From the NCBI RefSeq assembly GCF_002925845.1, contig NZ_PDNI01000074.1, positions 176,001-240,000 on the forward strand: a stretch of DNA of 64,000 nt, written 5' to 3'. Positions within the stretch are counted from its first letter, which is position 1. Each line of letters begins with the position of its first letter. The DNA comes from Roseovarius nitratireducens. Its GTDB lineage: Bacteria; Pseudomonadota; Alphaproteobacteria; Rhodobacterales; Rhodobacteraceae. Both the position numbers and the translations under genes were made by a program. Under the pieces are notes generated by a model, which had not been told where the DNA came from, made no database searches, and saw nothing but the letters and a program-made list of their open reading frames with translations. This document shows positions 42,760 through 51,889 of the stretch, one piece after another.

Positions 42760-43899
42760 ATGATACCCGCCGATCAGGTCGCCCGGTTCCAGCGTGTGTT
42801 GCCATTCTGGATGTCGTTCCTGCTTGTTCCCGTCGCGCTCCTTGGGGCGCTCCACGGTGGCTGGACAGTGATCCTGCTGCCAGTGGTTACGTGGTATTTC
42901 TTTACGTTGCTCGACGCGTTTCTCGGGCTCTACACCGAGAATGCGGATCCGGCGACGCCCGAGGACCGGCTGACCTGGTATCGCGCGATCACGCTCGCCT
43001 GGGTGCCGGTGCAATTCGCGCTGCTCTACTGGATGATCTGGTATGTCACCGGGCCGGGGGACGCGCATCTCGGGGCGCTGGAGACGATCGTGCTGTTGTT
43101 TGGGGTTGGCGTGGTCACCGGCACGGTGGGGATCAATTACAGCCACGAATTGATGCACCAGAAGGATCGTGGCGAGCGGTTCCTGGGCGATGTGCTGCTG
43201 GCGATGGTGCTCTATTCGCATTTCCGGTCCGAGCATCTCCTGGTGCACCATCGCTATGTTGGCACGCCGCGCGACCCGGTGACGGCGCGATATAACGAGG
43301 GGTTCCATCGGTTCTTTCCACGGGTGCTGCGGCAATGCTGGCAATCGGCGTTCCGTGCCGAGCGCGAGAAGCTGGCGCGCAAGGGGCGCGGATGGACCGA
43401 TGCGCGCAATCCGTTCTGGCGCTACTGGGCCATGCAGGGATTCATGCTGTTGCTGGCGGTTCTGATTGGTGGCGGTGTGGGGTTGCTGCTGTTCCTGTTG
43501 CAGGCCTTCGTTGCCGTCTGGCAATTGGAACTGGTGAATTACATCGAGCATTACGGGCTCACGCGCAAGCATCTGGGCGATGGCAAGTACGAGCATGTGC
43601 AGCCGCGCCATAGCTGGAACGCGGCGCACAAGGCATCGAACTGGCTGCTCATCAACCTGCAACGCCATTCCGACCACCACTACAAGCCCGACCGCCGCTT
43701 CCCGCTGTTGCAGAATTACGGAGCGGATGAGGCGCCTCAGCTTCCCCACGGCTACCCGATCATGACGATGGCGGCGATGGTGCCGCGGCTGTGGCGACGG
43801 ATCATGAACCCGCGCGTGCGACGCTGGCGGCAGATGTACTACCCCGAGATCACCGACTGGCGCGCCTATAACAAGGCGGCCAATCCGATGCCGCGCTGA
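42760..43899 (+). CDS. alkB: Alkane 1-monooxygenase, AlkB-type
   Basis: A 379-residue integral membrane di-iron hydroxylase. His boxes: SHELMHQ, HLLVHHRYVGTP and LQRHSDHHY plus NYIEHYGL; six membrane helices. The family oxidises medium-chain alkanes to 1-alkanols with rubredoxin as electron donor; no rubredoxin is in the window. It starts 25 bases after mutY, with a modest ribosome site (GCGAGGAC). Confidence 0.88.
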   Translation: MIPADQVARFQRVLPFWMSFLLVPVALLGALHGGWTVILLPVVTWYFFTLLDAFLGLYTENADPATPEDRLTWYRAITLAWVPVQFALLYWMIWYVTGPGDAHLGALETIVLLFGVGVVTGTVGINYSHELMHQKDRGERFLGDVLLAMVLYSHFRSEHLLVHHRYVGTPRDPVTARYNEGFHRFFPRVLRQCWQSAFRAEREKLARKGRGWTDARNPFWRYWAMQGFMLLLAVLIGGGVGLLLFLLQAFVAVWQLELVNYIEHYGLTRKHLGDGKYEHVQPRHSWNAAHKASNWLLINLQRHSDHHYKPDRRFPLLQNYGADEAPQLPHGYPIMTMAAMVPRLWRRIMNPRVRRWRQMYYPEITDWRAYNKAANPMPR

Positions 43900-43977
43900 A
43901 CTGTCAGGCGGGATCGGCGGTCGGCAGCGTCGGGGTGGAGTATTTGCCCCAAGAAGAAATGGAGGCGTCCCAGAAAG

Positions 43978-44006
43978 AAGGCCCCCGCCGATCGGGCGGG
44001 GGCCTT
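43978..44006 (-). terminator. Terminator of petABC
   Basis: 12-bp stem AAGGCCCCCGCC / GGCGGGGGCCTT; on the minus strand it is followed by CTTTCTTT-like sequence (TTCTTTCTGG). It may also serve alkB from the other side. Confidence 0.7.
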
Positions 44007-44032
44007 GCCGTGTCAGAGTTGCGGAGCCGGTG

Positions 44033-44875
44033 TCACCCTTTGCGGTGCTTGATCGGTTTCCATATCCGCTTGTTGGTGAGGTAGAGCAGCACCGACAGCA
44101 CGGTGAGGAAGATCACGCCCGTCAGGCCCGCGTCCTTGCGCGCCATCATCTTGGGCTCTGCCGTCCACATCAGGAAGGCGGCAACATCCTCGGCCTCCTG
44201 CTCCAGCGTCGCCGCGGTGCCGTCGTCGAATTCGACATCGTCGCCCCAGAGTGGCTGTGCCATGGAAATCCAGCTTCCGGGCACGGTCGGGTGGCCGTGC
44301 TCGTCCTTGCACTCATCGGGGTACCCGCCGGCGGTAAAGGCAGAGTTGTAGGAGCCAGGGAAGTCCTCGGGAGCACATTCCGGCGACTCGTGATAGCCGG
44401 TCATCAGCGAGTAGATGTACTCCGGTCCGCCCATGCCGTTGAAGAGCTGCGAGAGCCCGGTGCCGTAGGGGCCGTGGAACCCGGCGCGCTTCTTCGCCAT
44501 GAGCGACAGGTCCGGTGCGCTTTCCAGCTGCGACATCGGGAAATGATCCGTCGGCTTCGCGGTCCGGAAATCGTCGAGATCGTCGTCATAGACCTCGAAT
44601 TGCTCGGAATAGGCGCGCATCTGGTCAGCGGGCAGGTGCGGCCCGCCCTCATCGGCAAGCGTACGCAGCGGCACGTATTGCAGCCCGTGGCAGGCCGAGC
44701 AGACCTGCGTGTAGACCTTGAGGCCACGCTGCAACTGCAACTGGTCGAACTTGCCGAAGGGCCCCTCGAAAGAGAAGGCCACATCCTCGATATGCCCCTC
44801 ACCCCCGGCGGCGAATGCGCCGCCGGTCGAGAGGGACAGGGCCGCGAGGGCCGCAATGCCTGTTTTTCTGAACAT
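44033..44875 (-). CDS. petC: Cytochrome c1 of the bc1 complex
   Basis: A 280-residue cytochrome c1: cleaved signal ([17 protein letters not shown]), heme site CSACH in [20 protein letters not shown], the Met ligand region in WAxxPxx-like AEPKMM, and a C-terminal membrane anchor ([19 protein letters not shown]). Start at 44875 has AAAGGA nine bases upstream; ATG 44881 is alternative. Third gene of petABC, feeding electrons to cytochrome c. Confidence 0.92.
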   Translation of the reverse strand: MFRKTGIAALAALSLSTGGAFAAGGEGHIEDVAFSFEGPFGKFDQLQLQRGLKVYTQVCSACHGLQYVPLRTLADEGGPHLPADQMRAYSEQFEVYDDDLDDFRTAKPTDHFPMSQLESAPDLSLMAKKRAGFHGPYGTGLSQLFNGMGGPEYIYSLMTGYHESPECAPEDFPGSYNSAFTAGGYPDECKDEHGHPTVPGSWISMAQPLWGDDVEFDDGTAATLEQEAEDVAAFLMWTAEPKMMARKDAGLTGVIFLTVLSVLLYLTNKRIWKPIKHRKG

Positions 44876-44891
44876 TGTCATCCGTCCTTTC

Positions 44892-46214
44892 TCATTCGGC
44901 GGGCGTTTGGGCCTTGCCATAATGTGCATCGAAATCGTCTTCGATGGTGGCAGGCTGTGCCTCGGGTTTCTCGATTACGCCCAGAAGCGGCAGTATCACC
45001 AGGAAGTAGGCGAACCAGTAGGCCGCACCGATGAGCGAGATGATGGAATACGGCGGCTCTGCGGGCATCGCACCGGCCCACATCAGCACCACGAAATCGA
45101 CAACCAGAAGCCAGAACCACCATTTGAACATCGGCCGGTACCGTCCCGAGCGCACCGAGGAGGTATCGAGCCACGGCGCCAGCGCCATCACGATGATGGA
45201 GCCGAACATCGCCAGCACACCGAAGAACTTGGCATTGATGATCCCGCCGGTGATCCAGCTTGCGAACATCACCACCCAGACGTCGGAGGTAAAGGCGCGC
45301 AGGATCGCGTAGAAGGGCAGGAAATACCATTCCGGCACGATATGCGCGGGCGTGAGGAGCGGGTTGGCCTCGATATAGTTGTCGGGATGCCCGAGGTAAT
45401 TGGGCATGAACCCGACGATCGCGAAGAAGATCACCATGATCACCGCGAGGGCGAAAAGATCCTTGATCACGAAATAGGGCCAGAACGACACGGTGTCCTT
45501 CTGGGCCTCGGTCTTGGAGCCGCGGCGCACGTCCACCCCGGTGGGGTTGTTGTTGCCGGTGGTGTGGAACGCCCAGATATGCAGCGCCACCAGCGCCGCG
45601 ATCACGAAGGGCAGCAGGTAGTGCAGCGAGAAGAAGCGGTTGAGCGTGGCATTGTCCACCGCCGGTCCGCCGAGAAGCCAAGTCTGGATCGCTTCGCCGA
45701 TGAAGGGAATCGCGCCAAAGAGACCGGTGATCACCGTGGCCCCCCAGAACGACATCTGACCCCAGGGCAGAACGTAGCCCATGAAGGCGGTGCCCATCAT
45801 CGCGAGGTAGATCAGCATGCCGATGATCCAGGTGACCTCGCGCGGGGCCTTGTAAGAGCCGTAATAGAGCCCGCGGAAGATGTGCAGGTAGACCGCGACA
45901 AAGAACAGCGAGGCACCGTTCATGTGCAGGTAGCGGATGAAATGCCCGCCATTCACGTTGCGCATGATATGCTCGACCGAGGCAAAGGCCATGTCGACAT
46001 GCGGCGTGTAATGCATCGCGAGGATGATGCCCGTGACGATCTGCAACACGAGGCAGAAGGTCAGGACGATCCCCCAGATCCACATCCAGTTGAGGTTCTT
46101 GGGGGTGGGAATCATGATGGTGTCATAGAGCAGCCCGACGATGGGCAGACGATTGTGCAGCCACTTCTCGCCGTTCGTCTTGGGCTCGTAATGATCGTGT
46201 GGAATTCCGGACAT
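44892..46214 (-). CDS. petB: Cytochrome b of the bc1 complex
   Basis: A 440-residue eight-helix cytochrome b with the Qo signature [14 protein letters not shown], four heme-ligating His (GxxLxxH and HIWAFH patterns, [10 protein letters not shown]), and [21 protein letters not shown]. It forms the ubiquinol-oxidising core of the complex in the inner membrane. It lies between petA (12-base gap) and petC. Confidence 0.95.
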   Translation of the reverse strand: MSGIPHDHYEPKTNGEKWLHNRLPIVGLLYDTIMIPTPKNLNWMWIWGIVLTFCLVLQIVTGIILAMHYTPHVDMAFASVEHIMRNVNGGHFIRYLHMNGASLFFVAVYLHIFRGLYYGSYKAPREVTWIIGMLIYLAMMGTAFMGYVLPWGQMSFWGATVITGLFGAIPFIGEAIQTWLLGGPAVDNATLNRFFSLHYLLPFVIAALVALHIWAFHTTGNNNPTGVDVRRGSKTEAQKDTVSFWPYFVIKDLFALAVIMVIFFAIVGFMPNYLGHPDNYIEANPLLTPAHIVPEWYFLPFYAILRAFTSDVWVVMFASWITGGIINAKFFGVLAMFGSIIVMALAPWLDTSSVRSGRYRPMFKWWFWLLVVDFVVLMWAGAMPAEPPYSIISLIGAAYWFAYFLVILPLLGVIEKPEAQPATIEDDFDAHYGKAQTPAE

Positions 46215-46226
46215 GTGCGCGTTTCC

Positions 46227-46787
46227 TTATCCCAGTTGGATCGTCGTATCGTCGACGAATTCGGCCACGGGAATCCAGAGGTTCTCGGGCGCGGGGCCTT
46301 TGCGGATGCGTCCCGCGGTGTCGTAGTGAGAGCCGTGGCAGGGGCAGAACCAGCCGCCGAAGTCACCGGCGCCATCGCCGATCGGCACGCAGCCCAGGTG
46401 GGTGCAGACGCCGATCATCACCAGCCATTCGCCCGCCTCGTCCAACGTGCGGTTCTGGTCGGCGGCGGACAGCGACATGTCGTTGCGGTTCTGCGCGTTG
46501 GTGTCGGGCAGTTCCGACAGGTCCACCGAACGCGCCGCCTCGATTTCCTTTTCCGTGCGGCGACGGATGAAGACCGGCTTGCCGAGGAACTTGACGCTGA
46601 TCTGCGTGCCCGGATCGACCCCGCCCACATCGACACGGATCGAGGACAGGGCCTGCACATCCGCCGACGGGTTCATCTGGTTGACCAGCGGCCAGATCGC
46701 CGCTCCTGTGGTGACGGCACCCGCCCCTGCTGTGGCGTAGTAGAGGAAATCCCTCCGGGTGCCTTCGTGATCTTCTGCGTGGGACAC
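46227..46787 (-). CDS. petA: Rieske iron-sulfur subunit of bc1
   Basis: A 186-residue Rieske protein. N-terminal Tat-like [20 protein letters not shown] anchors it, and the 2Fe-2S ligands are C128-T-H130 and C148-P-C-H151 with the second-shell C133 and C150 disulfide. First gene of petABC; the 225-base gap upstream carries its promoter, not resolved, and a 21-bp inverted repeat at 46924. Confidence 0.94.
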   Translation of the reverse strand: MSHAEDHEGTRRDFLYYATAGAGAVTTGAAIWPLVNQMNPSADVQALSSIRVDVGGVDPGTQISVKFLGKPVFIRRRTEKEIEAARSVDLSELPDTNAQNRNDMSLSAADQNRTLDEAGEWLVMIGVCTHLGCVPIGDGAGDFGGWFCPCHGSHYDTAGRIRKGPAPENLWIPVAEFVDDTTIQLG

Positions 46788-46923
46788 GAGGTTACTCCAT
46801 TCTGTCAGTGGCGGTCACGGCCTCATGAGGTTTTGTCCGGGGACTCTCCCCGACCTTCACTCTGCGGCTATTTAGCGAGGCTTTGGCAAGGCGTCCAGCC
46901 TGCTGCGCCCCAAGATGTGATCG

Positions 46924-46944
46924 AAGCGCGATTGTGTCGCGCTT
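46924..46944. promoter_or_regulatory. Inverted repeat between petA and the barrel protein
   Basis: Perfect 8-bp arms AAGCGCGA and TCGCGCTT around TTGTG. It lies 137 bases upstream of petA and 69 bases upstream of the barrel gene; operator function is a guess. Confidence 0.35.
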
Positions 46945-47012
46945 GTCGGTGGGCATTTCCGGGTATAAGGACGCATTAGACGCGTATTCCCTCGTAGTGC
47001 AAGGTCCCGGAC

Positions 47013-47705
47013 ATGCTCGATTCTATCAAAGTCGCCGCCGCAGCGCTCATGCTGATGGCTACACCTGCCGCCGCCGAACTAGAGCTGAGCCTCTATCTTG
47101 GCACGCAGAGCGCCCACAGCGACAGTGACTCGGTGCGCCTGCCGGGGGCGGCCGCGCCGGTGAGCCGCGACATCGACTGGCGGGTGAAGCCGTTCGACAA
47201 CCCGCTCTATTACGGCGGTCGCGCCACGTGGTGGATGCAGAACGATTTCGGCTTCGGCATCGAGGGTACCCATGCCAAGGCCATCGCCTCGGCCTCTGAC
47301 CGCGCCGCGCTGGGCGTCGACAAGCTCGAATTCACCGATGGGCACAACATCCTCACCGCCAACGTGATGAAGCGTTTTCCCGGTGCTTTTGCCAAGACGC
47401 CGCGATTCACGCCATATGTCGGGGCCGGGGTCGGCGTGGCCATCCCGCACGTGGACATCAAGGTGACCGGCGCCACGGGGCGCACCTTTGATTTCGAGGC
47501 CACGGGCCCCGCCCTGCGTGGCATCGCCGGGCTGAAATACGCGATTACCGACAAGTGGGCGCTCTTTGGCGAGTACCAGATCACGTGGTCCGACAACGAC
47601 GCCACCATCGACCCGGACCCGACCGTTGCCGGGCAGAGCGCGGGCAAGCTCAAGACAGAGCTCGTGACTCATGCGATAAACGTGGGAATCAGCTACAGCT
47701 TCTGA
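47013..47705 (+). CDS. Outer-membrane beta-barrel protein (possible lipid A oxidase-like)
   Basis: A 230-residue protein with a signal peptide (AAAALMLMATPAAA) and a small OmpA/OmpW-like eight-strand barrel, ending in the terminal Phe (ISYSF) that directs outer-membrane insertion. Alternating pattern strands such as WALFGEYQITWSD and PYVGAGVGVAIPHVDI. Similar alphaproteobacterial proteins are labelled lipid A oxidase, which I cannot verify from this sequence. Converges on the GST gene. Confidence 0.75.
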   Translation: MLDSIKVAAAALMLMATPAAAELELSLYLGTQSAHSDSDSVRLPGAAAPVSRDIDWRVKPFDNPLYYGGRATWWMQNDFGFGIEGTHAKAIASASDRAALGVDKLEFTDGHNILTANVMKRFPGAFAKTPRFTPYVGAGVGVAIPHVDIKVTGATGRTFDFEATGPALRGIAGLKYAITDKWALFGEYQITWSDNDATIDPDPTVAGQSAGKLKTELVTHAINVGISYSF

Positions 47706-47737
47706 GGCAGCGTCGGCGGGTTCTGCGACGGCACCGG

Positions 47738-48340
47738 TCAGGCGGGGGCCGTCGCTGTCATGCTTTCACGCTGCGCAAACGCGGTGAACCAGTCGGCCAG
47801 CGCCGGGTGCCCCTGCCGCCAGCCGCGCCCGTCATGGCGGAAATCGAGATATCCCAGCGCGCAGCCCGTGGCGATATGGCCCATGTCCAGCCGACCAGAG
47901 AGGTGGCTCATCCACCGCGCTTCGAGCGCATCGAGCGCGCGGGCGATCTTGGCCCATTGCGCCTCGACCCAAGGGGCGTATTGCATGTCTTCGGGGCGAA
48001 AGCGGCCCTCGTAGGTCATCAGAACGGCAGCTTCCATGATGCCCTCGGCGGTAGCTTCGAGCGTCAGGACTTCCCACAGTCGCGCCTCGGGGTAGAGCCC
48101 GGCCCCCGAGAGGTCATCAAGGTATCGGGTGATGACCCGGCTGTCATAGAGCGTGGCGCCGTCCTCGCGCACCAGCGCGGGGATCTTGCCCAAGGGGTTG
48201 GCCGTGGCGGCGCGCGGATCGGTTTCGATCGGGGTTGTCACGAGGTTTACCACCTCGACCTGCTGGGCGAGGCCGGTCTCATGCAACAGCACGCGCACCT
48301 TGCGCACGAAAGGAGAGAGTGGGGAGGCGATGAGTTGCAT
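47738..48340 (-). CDS. Glutathione S-transferase-family protein
   Basis: A 200-residue GST: thioredoxin-like N-terminal domain starting LIASPLSPFVRKVRVLLHETG, with NPLGKIPALV and the Ser (DSRVITRYL) that contacts glutathione, then an all-helical C-terminal domain. Class and substrate unknown. Single gene, 32 bases from the convergent barrel gene. Confidence 0.87.
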   Translation of the reverse strand: MQLIASPLSPFVRKVRVLLHETGLAQQVEVVNLVTTPIETDPRAATANPLGKIPALVREDGATLYDSRVITRYLDDLSGAGLYPEARLWEVLTLEATAEGIMEAAVLMTYEGRFRPEDMQYAPWVEAQWAKIARALDALEARWMSHLSGRLDMGHIATGCALGYLDFRHDGRGWRQGHPALADWFTAFAQRESMTATAPA

Positions 48341-48486
48341 GGTTCGGCCCTCTTTGCAGGTGTCGCGCAGACGCTAGGCGCGCAGGGCCGGGGTGTAAAG
48401 CGCGGCTGGCCGCTAACGGGCCTACCGTGGCAACAGTCTAAAAGGGATGTTGCTCAACACCGGAACCGACTCTTGAGCGGTATTCC

Positions 48487-49842
48487 CTAGATCGCCGAGC
48501 TGTGACCTTCGGCATTGACCTCGTACGCGTCGAGCTGCCGTGCGATCATCCGGGTGAGCGGGCGTGCCTCCGGCGGGATGAACAGGCCGGTCTCGTCCAG
48601 CTTCAGATGACCGGCAAAGGCCTGGTCAACCTCTGACAACAGGTCGTGCAGCGCGGCTGGGGCGATGGCGAAATCGCGCGTGATCTCCTCCGCGTCGACG
48701 CGGAAATCGCACATCAGCATCTCGATCATCCGGCCGCGCATCCGATCCTCGGGCGAGAAGACATGACCGCGCGTGGTGGAAAACCGCCCCTCGCGGATCG
48801 CGCCGGTATGGGCCCCGGTGGCGGGTGCGTTCTGCGCGTATCCTTGCGGAAAGCGCGAGATCGAGGATGCGCCGAGACCGATCAGCACATCCGACGTGTC
48901 GTCGGTATAGCCCTGGAAATTGCGGCGCAGGCGTCCGGTCTTTTGTGCAATGCTCAGCCCGTCATCCTTGGTGGCGAAATGGTCGATGCCGATCTCGTCA
49001 TACCCGTCCCAGAGAAACAGCCGCCTGGCGGTGTCGAAGAGGGCAAGGCGTTCTTGTGGGGTGGGCAGAGCGTCCGAAGGGATCATCTGCTGGCGCTTGG
49101 CCATCCACGGCACATGTGCATAGCCATAGAGCGCCACACGGTCAGGGTTGAGCGACAGGAGCTTCTGCACGCTCTCGGTGATTCGCGCCTTGGTCTGGTG
49201 CGGCAGACCGTAGAGAATGTCGGCATTGAGGCTCGCCACACCCCTTGCACGGATTTCCTCGGTAGCCCATCGAGTGATGTCGTAGCTTTGCAGGCGACCG
49301 ATGCTTTTCTGGATGTCCTCGTCGAAATCCTGCACCCCGATGGAGGCGCGGTTCATGCCTGCCGCGGCGAGGGCGTCGAGGCGCGGCCCGTCGATCTCGT
49401 TGGGGTCGATCTCGACCGAGAACTCTGTGGCCTCGGTGAACGGTGCGATCTCGCGAATCGCCCCCGCCAGCTCGGTCATCATCGAAGGCTGAAGAAGCGT
49501 CGGCGTGCCACCGCCCCAGTGCAGCCGCGAGAGCCGCACACCATCGGGCAGCAGGCGGCCCAGCATGGCGATCTCGGTCTTGAGCGTCTCTAGATAGGCG
49601 ATCACCGGCGCATCGCTCTGGGTGCCTTGCGTGCGGCAGGCGCAGAACCAGCACAGCCTGCGGCAGAAGGGCACGTGCACGTAGAGCGACACCTCGGAGC
49701 CAGCCGGAATAGCGGCGATCCAGTCGGTGAAGTCACCCGGCCCCACCGACCGGCTGAAATGCGGCGCGGTGGGGTAGCTGGTGTAGCGAGGCACCTTGGC
49801 ATCAAAAAGACCCAGTCGAGCGAGTTCGGTTTGCGTATCCAT
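48487..49842 (-). CDS. hemN: Oxygen-independent coproporphyrinogen III oxidase
   Basis: A 451-residue radical-SAM enzyme that oxidatively decarboxylates coproporphyrinogen III without oxygen. The cluster motif C60-x3-C64-x2-C67 with extra C69 (PFCRRLCWFCAC) is typical of true HemN. N-terminus YTSYPTAPHF and a full-length HemN C-domain (RGRMIEMLMC) are present. No ribosome site precedes the ATG, and an FNR box lies 35-48 bases upstream, so transcription may begin at or next to the start codon. Divergent from fnrL. Confidence 0.93.
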   Translation of the reverse strand: MDTQTELARLGLFDAKVPRYTSYPTAPHFSRSVGPGDFTDWIAAIPAGSEVSLYVHVPFCRRLCWFCACRTQGTQSDAPVIAYLETLKTEIAMLGRLLPDGVRLSRLHWGGGTPTLLQPSMMTELAGAIREIAPFTEATEFSVEIDPNEIDGPRLDALAAAGMNRASIGVQDFDEDIQKSIGRLQSYDITRWATEEIRARGVASLNADILYGLPHQTKARITESVQKLLSLNPDRVALYGYAHVPWMAKRQQMIPSDALPTPQERLALFDTARRLFLWDGYDEIGIDHFATKDDGLSIAQKTGRLRRNFQGYTDDTSDVLIGLGASSISRFPQGYAQNAPATGAHTGAIREGRFSTTRGHVFSPEDRMRGRMIEMLMCDFRVDAEEITRDFAIAPAALHDLLSEVDQAFAGHLKLDETGLFIPPEARPLTRMIARQLDAYEVNAEGHSSAI

Positions 49843-49850
49843 GTGTCGAC

Positions 49851-49873
49851 GTTTACAGTCCGAAAACGTAAAC
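49851..49873. promoter_or_regulatory. Inverted repeat in the hemN promoter
   Basis: Arms GTTTAC and GTAAAC separated by 11 bases, directly between the FNR box and the hemN start and overlapping the expected -10. May bind an additional regulator. Confidence 0.35.
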
Positions 49874-49876
49874 TCC

Positions 49877-49890
49877 TTGACTCAGATCAA
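49877..49890. promoter_or_regulatory. FNR box between hemN and fnrL
   Basis: TTGAC-TCAG-ATCAA, one change from the consensus TTGAT-N4-ATCAA. It is eight bases from the fnrL ATG, so it should block fnrL, and 35 bases from the hemN ATG, matching a -41.5 activator position. Confidence 0.8.
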
Positions 49891-49897
49891 CCCTTGG

Positions 49898-50659
49898 ATG
49901 GCAAAGTTGGCAATCAGCGAAAAAATCGCGCATTGCGCGCCGGTAGATTGCGGCGACTGCCCGATCCGGCACCGCGCCGTCTGTGCACGGTGCGAGTCTG
50001 ACGAGCTCGAGTTGCTCGAGCAGATCAAGTATTACCGCAACTTCGAGGCCGGGCAGACGGTTATCTGGTCCGGGGACCAGATGGATTTCGTCGCCTCCGT
50101 CGTTTCGGGGATCGCCACGCTCACGCAGACGATGGAGGACGGGCGCACGCAGATGGTGGGCCTGCTTCTGCCCAGCGATTTCGTGGGTCGCCCGGGGCGC
50201 GAGTGCGCCGCCTATGACGTGGTGGCGACCACGGATATGGTGATGTGCTGTTTTCGTCGCAAACCGTTCGAGCAAATGATGGTTCGCACGCCCCACATCG
50301 CGCAGCGCCTGCTGGAAATGACGCTCGACGAGCTGGACGCGGCGCGCGAATGGATGCTGGTGCTGGGCCGCAAGACCGCGCGGGAAAAGATCGCCTCGCT
50401 TATCGCGATCATCGCGCGGCGCGACGCCGCGCTCTCGATGCAGGGGATGCGCGGCCCGCTTGTCTTTGACCTGCCGCTCACGCGCGAGGCGATGGCCGAT
50501 TACCTCGGATTGACGCTTGAGACCGTCAGCCGCCAGGTCTCGGCGCTCAAGAAGGACGGGGTGATCTCGCTTGAGGGCAAGCGCCGGGTGACCATCCCTG
50601 ACATGGGCCGCCTGCTGGAAGAGGCGGGCGACGACAGCGATGGTGGGCTGCTGGTCTGA
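49898..50659 (+). CDS. fnrL: FNR-type oxygen regulator FnrL
   Basis: A 253-residue Crp/Fnr regulator with a 4Fe-4S cluster: C18, C21, C29 and C32 of the N-terminus (CGDCPIRHRAVCARC), plus an internal Cys pair (MCCFRRKPFE). cNMP-like beta roll in the middle, then HTH AMADYLGLTLETVSRQVSALK. Close in sequence to FnrL of R. sphaeroides. It should activate genes at low oxygen, including its neighbours hemN and cco. Own promoter overlaps the FNR box. Confidence 0.94.
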   Translation: MAKLAISEKIAHCAPVDCGDCPIRHRAVCARCESDELELLEQIKYYRNFEAGQTVIWSGDQMDFVASVVSGIATLTQTMEDGRTQMVGLLLPSDFVGRPGRECAAYDVVATTDMVMCCFRRKPFEQMMVRTPHIAQRLLEMTLDELDAAREWMLVLGRKTAREKIASLIAIIARRDAALSMQGMRGPLVFDLPLTREAMADYLGLTLETVSRQVSALKKDGVISLEGKRRVTIPDMGRLLEEAGDDSDGGLLV

Positions 50660-50727
50660 GGTCATTGGTTCAGCCGGGGCCGAATCAGTGCCAAGAGATT
50701 GGTTAACAACCCAAAATGCCTGTCTGC

Positions 50728-50761
50728 ATCGCGTCGGTAAACCGGCTGTATCGCGTCGGTA
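50728..50761. repeat. Direct repeat ATCGCGTCGGTA downstream of fnrL
   Basis: Two perfect 12-bp copies, 50728-50739 and 50750-50761, spaced 22 bp (two helical turns), flanked by two GGTTAACA words (50701 and 50781). No gene is visible in 50660-50956. Confidence 0.55.
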
Positions 50762-50900
50762 TTTCTGTCGATCCCGTCGAGGTTAACAGACCGGTCGAAG
50801 CAGCCGCCTGCTCAGACCAGCCTGCGCCCCGATGACACCGATGGCGTTCCCGGCGGCAAGGCTCCGGAGACGGGCAAGGGTGGTTTCACAGGCGGGGGAC

Positions 50901-50942
50901 GGTCGGAAAGGCGCGACGGGACCGGCCCCGCCTTTCCCGACC
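50901..50942 (-). terminator. Hairpin after uspA-type gene at 50957
   Basis: GGTCGG-AAAGGCG pairs with CGCCTTTCCCGACC over 13 pairs with one bulge, just past the stop codon. Followed by a C-rich segment, so Rho-independent termination is plausible but weak. Confidence 0.5.
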
Positions 50943-50956
50943 AGAAGCCCGGTGGG

Positions 50957-51796
50957 TCAATGCGCCATGAACACCGGCACCGTGGCCTGTTCCAGCATGT
51001 AGCGCGTGGCCCCGCCGAAGATTGCCTCGCGAAAGCGCGAATGGCCATAGGCCCCCATCACCACCATGTCGGCGTCCATGTCCGTCATGTGGCGCAAGAG
51101 CACATCCGAGACCCGCGGCAACGAGCGCGACAGTACGTCGATCTCGGTCTTGACCCCGTGGCGCGCGAGATACTGCGCCAGAAGCCCACCGGGATCGGAG
51201 CGGTTCGGCCCGTGCATGGGCGGGTCGATCACCACCACATGCACCGTCTCTGCCATGCGCAGGAGCGGCATCGCGGCCCGCGTGGCGGCGAGCGCCTCGG
51301 GGCTCTCGTTCCAGGCCAGAAGTATGCGCCTTGGGTTCGGTGTCGGGGCGCCCTTGCTGGGCGCGACGAGAACCGGCGTGCGCCCCTCGAAGAGCGCCGA
51401 TTCGGTTACCGCCTCGAGTTCGGCACCGCGCCCCTCGCCATAGGGCTGCGGCAAAGTGACCAGATCCGAAAACCGCGCCCGCGCCGAGACATGGCGTCCG
51501 ATATCGGCAAGCTGTGCCACGCCCATCTCGGCGGCCCAGCGAATCGTGCTCTTGTCGAGACGCGCGCGCACCAGCCGGTCGATCTCTTCGGCGTCTTCCT
51601 GCGCACGGCTGATTGTCTCCTGGAGCACGACCGCGCTCGCGCCAGCGTAGTAATAGCCTGTCTGGCTTCGGTCCACGCCCAAGCAGAGCGCATCGAGATG
51701 CGCGTCATTGGCTTCGGCCACGGCGATGGCATGGGTGAGGGTCTCATCGACCAGCGCCGGGTCGGTCAGTACCGTGAATAGGCTGTTATAGGTCAT
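50957..51796 (-). CDS. Universal stress protein, tandem-domain type
   Basis: A 279-residue protein with two Usp modules. The C-terminal one retains GAYGHSRFREAIFGGATRYML, the ATP-binding G-x2-G-x9-G-S/T motif; the N-terminal one is degenerate. N-terminus MTYNSLFTVLTDPALV. Divergent from ccoNOQP; the upstream FNR box at 51858-51871 should activate it, as in related genomes where a usp sits next to cco. Confidence 0.85.
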   Translation of the reverse strand: MTYNSLFTVLTDPALVDETLTHAIAVAEANDAHLDALCLGVDRSQTGYYYAGASAVVLQETISRAQEDAEEIDRLVRARLDKSTIRWAAEMGVAQLADIGRHVSARARFSDLVTLPQPYGEGRGAELEAVTESALFEGRTPVLVAPSKGAPTPNPRRILLAWNESPEALAATRAAMPLLRMAETVHVVVIDPPMHGPNRSDPGGLLAQYLARHGVKTEIDVLSRSLPRVSDVLLRHMTDMDADMVVMGAYGHSRFREAIFGGATRYMLEQATVPVFMAH

Positions 51797-51857
51797 CGTG
51801 CATTTCCCTGAATCCGCTTCGATATGACCACATTAGGGGCATGAGGGGCGGGACGCA

Positions 51858-51871
51858 TTGACGCGGATCAA
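51858..51871 (-). promoter_or_regulatory. FNR box for uspA
   Basis: TTGAC-GCGG-ATCAA. Centre 51864.5, about 68 bases from the uspA ATG. A minus-strand CCTAAT lies at the expected -10 distance (about 30 bases from the centre). Confidence 0.75.
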
Positions 51872-51889
51872 GCGCCGGTGCGTGCCGTT

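Noticed and set aside
44718-46979. 753-codon open frame on the plus strand
   Set aside because: Antisense to petC, petB and petA, whose protein motifs are unmistakable; a mirror frame.
50812-51048. 78-codon frame beyond the uspA end
   Set aside because: It overlaps the uspA 3' part in another frame, has no ribosome site and covers the hairpin region.
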